From: Candidatus Nomurabacteria bacterium | GTDB lineage: Bacteria; Patescibacteriota; Saccharimonadia; Saccharimonadales; Saccharimonadaceae | Reading direction: 5' to 3' | Assembly (NCBI GenBank): GCA_031290255.1 | Contig: JAITNW010000005.1 | Coordinates: 1 to 55,677, forward strand | Length of the DNA stretch: 55,677 nt | In this document: positions 51,349 to 55,677 of the stretch, in pieces | Position numbering within the stretch: the stretch's first letter is position 1 | Layout: each line of letters begins with the position of its first letter | Made by a program: the position numbers and the translations under genes | The notes under the pieces: model-generated | Database searches by the model: none | Seen by the model: only the letters and a program-made list of their open reading frames with translations | What the model was told of the DNA's origin: nothing

Positions 51349-51990
51349 TTAGAAGAAACGGAGCGCGGTGAATGGGAAAAGGCGGAAAGCAGCTGGGCCG
51401 ATGATGCGGCAGAAAGGAATGGTGCCTAGTCCGTTTCTGGAATCATATGAGTGCGCGCCTTCGCGATTGTCGCCGCTGACGAAAATCTCGCCTTCTGGCA
51501 CGATGGTGTCAACTTCGCCGGATGTGGAGGTTTTGGGGCCATCTTCGTCCGATACATGTGTGCTGCTGTCGGGGCTGAAGCCATCTGGGTGTTCGTCGTT
51601 AAAGACAGTCAGGGTGCCATTTTTTACGACGACATGCTCGCCGGGGAAAGCGATGACGCGTTTGATGACGTATTGATCTTTGATGCCAGGAGTAGGGTCA
51701 CATGTGAGGGTTTCACCGTTGCCGCCGTTGGCAAATACGATAATTTGGCCGCGCTTAGGGATGTATTCTTGCTCAAGAAGGTGGGCCATAGTAACAGGTA
51801 TGCGGTTGACAATGATGCGGTCGTTGGAATGAAGGGTGTTTTCCATGCTGGCGCCGACGACGTTGTAGCTTCGAAAAACGAAAGCATTCAGGATGAAAGT
51901 GCCAATTACCACTGCGATGATAAAGGAGATGAGGCTGAGAGAATCTTTTATTACGGGATGGCGTTGGAAAAAGGATGGCTGCATATTCAT
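51349..51990 (-). CDS. lepB: Signal peptidase I
   Basis: LepB (213 aa) removes signal peptides outside the membrane. One N-terminal helix (about 18-38) precedes catalytic Ser48 (VVGASMENTL) and Lys110 (YVIKRVIAFPG); GDNREGAHSYDSR is conserved box E. The start at 51990 follows TGCTAAAAT by 6 nt. It would process the many exported proteins seen here. Confidence 0.95.
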   Translation of the reverse strand: MNMQPSFFQRHPVIKDSLSLISFIIAVVIGTFILNAFVFRSYNVVGASMENTLHSNDRIIVNRIPVTMAHLLEQEYIPKRGQIIVFANGGNGETLTCDPTPGIKDQYVIKRVIAFPGEHVVVKNGTLTVFNDEHPDGFSPDSSTHVSDEDGPKTSTSGEVDTIVPEGEIFVSGDNREGAHSYDSRNGLGTIPFCRIIGPAAFRLFPFTALRFF

Positions 51991-51996
51991 CAGTCT

Positions 51997-52005
51997 ATTT
52001 TAGCA
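51997..52005 (-). promoter_or_regulatory. Extended -10 of lepB
   Basis: Reverse strand TGCTAAAAT, 6 nt before the ATG. Confidence 0.6.
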
Positions 52006-52042
52006 TAAGTGGTGGTAGATGTGTTAATATAAAACATATATT

Positions 52043-52825
52043 ATGGCTGATTTTATAAATGCTCGTAGAGGGAGGAACGCACTCAGCGCTGCGACGCATG
52101 TGGCGCTTAACTTGATATTGGCTGCTGCATCGACGGCGCTGACGCTGATAAGTGGTTCTTGGATTTTGGGGGTGATATTGGTACTTTTGTCTAAATGGCG
52201 GGTAGTGGCGGTACGGCCGAGATATTGGTGGCTGAACATAAAATCTAGTTTAGTGGATCTGATAGTGGGCATGAGCTTAGTGCTTCTGGTGTACTATGCT
52301 GGGGCGGAACTAAATGTGGGTCATATTATACTGACTATTATATATGCGTTATGGCTAGTAGCGATTAAGCCAAGAAGCTCGGAGATGATGACGGAGATAC
52401 AATCGTTATTTGCGGTGTTTTTTGGTACTGCGGCTGCGACTTTTGCGGTTGCGAAGTTTGATCCTTTGATTCTGGTGATAGCGAGCTTTGTGATTGGGTA
52501 TGGCGCGATACGACACGTTCTGATACAGGGGGAGGATAGAGATTTTTCTTTGGTGACATTCGTATCTGGGCTACTTATGGCGGAAATTAGTTGGGTGCTA
52601 TACCATTGGATGATCGTATACTCGCTTGATGCGGTGAATTTGGTGGTGCCACAGCTTGCGATTGTGCAGACATTGCTGGCATTTGTTTCCTTTAAGGGCT
52701 ATAAGTCGGTGCTAAGGCATGATGGGAAGATGCGAGTGGCGGATGTGGTGATGCCGATTTTGTTTTCAGTTGCGGTTATGGTTGTTATGGTATTATTTTT
52801 CTCGAAGCCAATTTTTAATGTGTAA
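52043..52825 (+). CDS. Polytopic membrane protein of unknown function, 260 aa
   Basis: Six to seven hydrophobic helices fill the protein, with short loops rich in Lys/Arg on one side. I do not recognise the family. A possible -10 TAATAT lies about 14 nt before the ATG. It is 14 nt upstream of htrA on the same strand, so the two probably share a transcript. Confidence 0.75.
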   Translation: MADFINARRGRNALSAATHVALNLILAAASTALTLISGSWILGVILVLLSKWRVVAVRPRYWWLNIKSSLVDLIVGMSLVLLVYYAGAELNVGHIILTIIYALWLVAIKPRSSEMMTEIQSLFAVFFGTAAATFAVAKFDPLILVIASFVIGYGAIRHVLIQGEDRDFSLVTFVSGLLMAEISWVLYHWMIVYSLDAVNLVVPQLAIVQTLLAFVSFKGYKSVLRHDGKMRVADVVMPILFSVAVMVVMVLFFSKPIFNV

Positions 52826-52839
52826 AAAACGGAGGATGG

Positions 52840-54084
52840 ATGGAAAACGGTAATATGGGAAGTAATATGGAAGTGCCGGTAATGCCGGTGGTGCCGAAGT
52901 TTGGCAAGGTTCCAGAAAAGCAGAAAGAAAAGACTGGGCGTGGTGGCGACAAGGGGTTCAAGAGATTTGTAACTGTAGCGTGTTGTTTGGCGGTGGTGCT
53001 TTCTGGGGGGGCAGCGACAATTTCTGTTATCAATATGGTGAATGGATCGCAACCGGCTGCTGTGATAGATAGAGGAGACTCTGGGAATTATTATGATGGT
53101 AACTCGATGCAGTTTGAGGATACAACTATTGCAAGTGTTGTGACAAAAGTGTCTTCTGCAGTGGTGTCTATTTTGACTGAAACTCAAGTTAGAGGATATT
53201 TTGGTCAGAGTCAAATGAGCGAGGGGGCTGGCACGGGAATGATTGTGACGACTGATGGGTATGTAATCACAAATAGCCACGTGATAGATGGCGCTGATAC
53301 TGTGGCAATAGTGACGGATAGTGGTGATACTTATGAGAATGTGGAAGTTGTGGGGGTGGACCCATTGAATGATGTAGCGTATCTAAAGATTCCGAATGTA
53401 AAAGATTTGCCGACGGTGATATTGGGCGATTCGAAGACTATTTCTACTGGACAGCCGGTACTCGCGATTGGAAATGCTCTGGGAGTTTACCAAAATTCAA
53501 TTACGCAGGGTATTATAAGTGGTACGGGTAGGACAATCACAGCGAGCGACTCATCTGGCCAAAACTCTGAGACACTTAGCGATATGATTCAGACGGATGC
53601 GGCGATTAACCCAGGTAATTCTGGCGGTCCTCTCGTGAATGCTGCTGGGGAAGTGATCGGGATCAATACTGCTGTGTCTACGGATGCTCAGGGGCTTGGT
53701 TTTGCGATTCCGATTTCGTCTACTAAGGGGATGTTAAAAAGTATTGTGGAGCGCGGGAAGGCTGAGAGGGCCTATCTAGGTGTAAATTACATTGCGATTA
53801 CGGCGGATGTGGCTAAAGAGTATGATCTTCCCGTGACGCAGGGAGCATACATATATAGTGGTGGTGGCAAAAATCCCGTGGTTTCGGGTACGCCGGCGGA
53901 TAAGGCGGGGATCAAGAGTAAGGATATAATCTTAGAGATTAACGGGGTGCCGGTGGGGTCGAAAGGCTCTATCCTGTCTCTGGTTGGCGAATATGCGCCA
54001 AACGAAGAGATAAAGTTGGTGGTACTCAGGGATGGCAGAGAAGTGTCTATCGACTTAATATTGGGTGCTTATCCGATAAATTAA
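52840..54084 (+). CDS. HtrA/DegP-family serine protease with PDZ domain
   Basis: An N-terminal cytoplasmic Lys/Gly-rich stretch leads to one helix (about 43-65), placing the protease outside the cell membrane. The trypsin-like triad is His147 (ITNSHVIDGAD), Asp178 (DPLNDVAYLKI) and Ser261 (INPGNSGGPL). One PDZ domain spans about 300-405 (YLGVNYIAI, GTPADKAGIKSKDIILEINGVPV). It handles misfolded exported proteins. GGAGG lies 5 nt before the ATG. Length 414 aa, normal for DegS/HtrA-like forms. Confidence 0.95.
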   Translation: MENGNMGSNMEVPVMPVVPKFGKVPEKQKEKTGRGGDKGFKRFVTVACCLAVVLSGGAATISVINMVNGSQPAAVIDRGDSGNYYDGNSMQFEDTTIASVVTKVSSAVVSILTETQVRGYFGQSQMSEGAGTGMIVTTDGYVITNSHVIDGADTVAIVTDSGDTYENVEVVGVDPLNDVAYLKIPNVKDLPTVILGDSKTISTGQPVLAIGNALGVYQNSITQGIISGTGRTITASDSSGQNSETLSDMIQTDAAINPGNSGGPLVNAAGEVIGINTAVSTDAQGLGFAIPISSTKGMLKSIVERGKAERAYLGVNYIAITADVAKEYDLPVTQGAYIYSGGGKNPVVSGTPADKAGIKSKDIILEINGVPVGSKGSILSLVGEYAPNEEIKLVVLRDGREVSIDLILGAYPIN

Positions 54085-54114
54085 GGTTTGGCTATAGATT
54101 TTCATTCTGAAATG

Positions 54115-54123
54115 TGGTAGAAT
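54115..54123 (+). promoter_or_regulatory. Extended -10 and leader of rpsB-tsf
   Basis: TGGTAGAAT starts a transcript near 54130 with a leader of about 56 nt before rpsB. This is longer than for most first genes here, leaving room for S2 autoregulation; no named leader motif can be confirmed. Confidence 0.5.
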
Positions 54124-54185
54124 TGTGTGGTAATAATAAATAACGAAACAGCTTGGCGGTATACGCGGGCGAAGGAGAAGGTAGA

Positions 54186-54884
54186 ATGCCTGTAAAAGTA
54201 GATATTAAAGTATTGTTAGAGTCGGGTGCGCATTTTGGGCATAAGACTAGCCGTTGGCACCCAAAAATGGCGCCATATATTCATAGTAAGCGTCAAGAGG
54301 CGCATATTATCAATCTTGAGAAGACCGTGGAGGCTCTGAATGAGGCTTTGCCAGAGATTACTAAGATTGTGGCGGGCGGCAAGAAAGTTTTGTTTGTTGG
54401 CACAAAAAAGCAGATGAAAGAAACTGTAAGGGTGGTGGCAGAATCTGTGGGTATGCCATATGTGACTGTGCGTTGGGTTGGCGGTACGCTTACTAATGTG
54501 GAGACTATGAATAGGCAGATTAAGAAGCTGAAGGATCTTGAGCGTCGAATGGCAAGCGGTGAGCTTGAAAAGCGATACAATAAGCTTGAAGTACAGCGAT
54601 ATCAAGAGGAAATTGAGGCGCTGAATGAGCGTTATGGTGGCGTAAAAGAAATGAACGAACAACCAGCTGCGATAATTGTGGCGGATACAATTCAGGATAA
54701 AAATGCCGTGAAAGAAGCAAAGGTTCTAAACATTCCAGTGTTTGCTATTGTTGATACGAATAGCGATCCTACTGGAATTAACTTCCCGGTCCCGGCTAAT
54801 GACGATGCGATTAAAAGTGTCAAATTGATTTTGGATTATTTTGGAGAGGCAATTAAAGAAGGCAAGACTAAGGCCGCAAAGTAA
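54186..54884 (+). CDS. rpsB: Small-subunit ribosomal protein uS2
   Basis: uS2 (232 aa) starts MPVKVDIKVLLESGAHFGHKTSRWHPKM, the standard signature, and contains LFVGTKKQMKETV and PAAIIVADTIQDKNAVKEA. The start at 54186 is chosen because AAGGAG lies 9 nt upstream; eleven upstream in-frame codons are not needed. It is followed by tsf 9 nt later, as in most bacteria. Confidence 0.97.
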   Translation: MPVKVDIKVLLESGAHFGHKTSRWHPKMAPYIHSKRQEAHIINLEKTVEALNEALPEITKIVAGGKKVLFVGTKKQMKETVRVVAESVGMPYVTVRWVGGTLTNVETMNRQIKKLKDLERRMASGELEKRYNKLEVQRYQEEIEALNERYGGVKEMNEQPAAIIVADTIQDKNAVKEAKVLNIPVFAIVDTNSDPTGINFPVPANDDAIKSVKLILDYFGEAIKEGKTKAAK

Positions 54885-54893
54885 GGAGGATTT

Positions 54894-55490
54894 ATGTCAG
54901 ATATTAGTGTTGAATCGATCAAGAAACTAAAGGAGCTTTCTGGTGTTGGCTTGACTGATGCGAAGAATGCTTTGGTAGAGGCGAAGGGTGATTTTGATAA
55001 AGCGCTTGATGCTATGCGCAAAAAGGGTCTTACTAAGGCCGAGAAGCGGGGTGATCGTGAGACGAGAGAGGGCTTGATTGACGCTTACGTGCATGATGGG
55101 CGGATTGGTGCAGTTGTTGAAGTGAATTGTGAGACATCTTTTGTGGCAAAGACGGATGAGTTCCGTGATTTGGCACATAAGCTTGCTATGCAGGTGGCTA
55201 GCATGAATCCAGTGTGGGTATCTGAGGCGGATATTCCTGCTGATGAGATGGATGAGGCTATTAAGGAAGCTGAGGCTGGGTTGACGGGTAAAGAGCCGGC
55301 GGACAAGAAAGCTGACATTGTTGCTGGTAAGGTGGCGAAAATGTTTGCGGACAAAGTGCTTTTGAATCAGCCATATATTCTGGACGATACGAAGACGGTT
55401 GCGGTGTTTATTAAGGATGCGATTGCTAAGACCGGTGAGAATATTACCGTGAAGCAGTTTAGGCGGATTGAGCTTGGCGTATCTGAGTAG
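54894..55490 (+). CDS. tsf: Translation elongation factor Ts
   Basis: EF-Ts (198 aa) recycles EF-Tu-GDP. The UBA-like N-terminus (SIKKLKELSGVGLTDAKNAL) and the core signature VEVNCETSFVAKTDEFRDLAH are present; the protein is the short type with one core subdomain. AAGGAGG precedes the ATG. It forms an operon with rpsB. Confidence 0.96.
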   Translation: MSDISVESIKKLKELSGVGLTDAKNALVEAKGDFDKALDAMRKKGLTKAEKRGDRETREGLIDAYVHDGRIGAVVEVNCETSFVAKTDEFRDLAHKLAMQVASMNPVWVSEADIPADEMDEAIKEAEAGLTGKEPADKKADIVAGKVAKMFADKVLLNQPYILDDTKTVAVFIKDAIAKTGENITVKQFRRIELGVSE

Positions 55491-55522
55491 AGTCAGATAA
55501 TAGTAAGAAACTCCTAGTACCA

Positions 55523-55541
55523 ACACCTGGTTTTTGGTGTT
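55523..55541 (+). terminator. Hairpin after tsf
   Basis: AACACC pairs with GGTGTT across a T-rich loop shortly after the tsf stop; a loose T-run follows (AATTTTT). It is probably the operon terminator, but weak. Confidence 0.4.
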
Positions 55542-55555
55542 ATAGAATTTTTGTG

Positions 55556-55671
55556 GAGAAACCCCCAATACCTAACCCCCAGCATCAGGAGTGCTCACGC
55601 AGGAAAGCAGCCCCTCTGGGTGCTTTCACTGGTTCGCAATGATGCTGGGAGTTAGGTATCGGGGGTTTCTC
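55556..55671 (-). repeat. Long palindromic element at the window end
   Basis: Arms 55556-55587 and 55640-55671 pair over 32 nt. The two non-Watson-Crick positions are A-C on the + strand but G.U on the minus strand, so a minus-strand RNA folds without a break. The loop holds a further hairpin GAAAGCA/TGCTTTC with CCC/GGG inside it. The layout (about 30-nt arms, inner hairpin) resembles the element in prmC, although the arm sequences differ. Confidence 0.75.
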
Positions 55672-55677
55672 TTACGC

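Overview
The window looks like chromosome of a Patescibacteria/CPR bacterium, most likely Candidatus Saccharibacteria (TM7). Reasons: a stripped set of information-processing and wall genes in short operons with almost no biosynthesis; CPR-type surface and secretion proteins (a FISUMP-domain protein, a BspA-like LRR protein, an LPKTG-anchored protein, a VirB6/TrbL-like protein, a lysozyme/SGNH/NlpC-like hydrolase); and UGA used as a stop codon, which argues against the Gracilibacteria/Absconditabacteria code. The lineage is inferred from content; no database search was possible.

Layout. 1-213 is the 3' end of a FISUMP surface protein. 285-5842 holds a P1B-ATPase, two tRNA-Pro genes, a GT-C glycosyltransferase and ftsH. 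5861-12613 holds a candidate small RNA, a large membrane protein, a lipoprotein, a three-domain wall hydrolase and a PEGA-like protein. 12630-21081 is a wall/translation block: murJ, a galU-led minus operon of small membrane proteins, the gatC-gatA-(140 aa)-gatB operon, and an HTH-MurA fusion. 21287-25592 has an RRM protein, a DEAD-box helicase, tRNA-Val, prfA and a prmC carrying an in-frame palindromic insertion. 25683-33769 is accessory: a compositionally distinct two-gene module, an LPKTG surface protein, and a VirB6-like pair. 33779-35568 is murB-folD. 35607-39307 is a second accessory segment: two tRNA-Arg genes, long palindromes, a (CT)14 leader ORF with a terminator before a BspA-like gene, a DUF4870-like gene, a decayed gene fragment and a DUF4143 ATPase. 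39419-55490 returns to housekeeping: tRNA-Lys, serS-hpf, secA-M16 peptidase, a CIRCE-controlled dnaK, rmuC, rpmE, lepB, htrA and rpsB-tsf. The window ends in a long palindromic element.

Expression. At least thirteen first-in-operon genes have an extended -10 box (TGN-TANNNT) only 6-9 nt before the start codon and no Shine-Dalgarno, so their mRNAs should be leaderless. Operon-internal genes keep AGGAGG-type sites. RRM, DEAD-box, dnaK and rpsB keep longer leaders, as expected if they are regulated.

For follow-up the strongest leads are: (a) the (CT)n leader ORF that reaches a terminator in only one of three reading frames, a possible phase-variable attenuator; (b) the AAC-template-like codon signature in the FISUMP end, pointing to a diversity-generating retroelement target; (c) the in-frame 144-bp palindrome in prmC and other long palindromes; (d) the HTH-MurA fusion; (e) the three-domain exported wall hydrolase.
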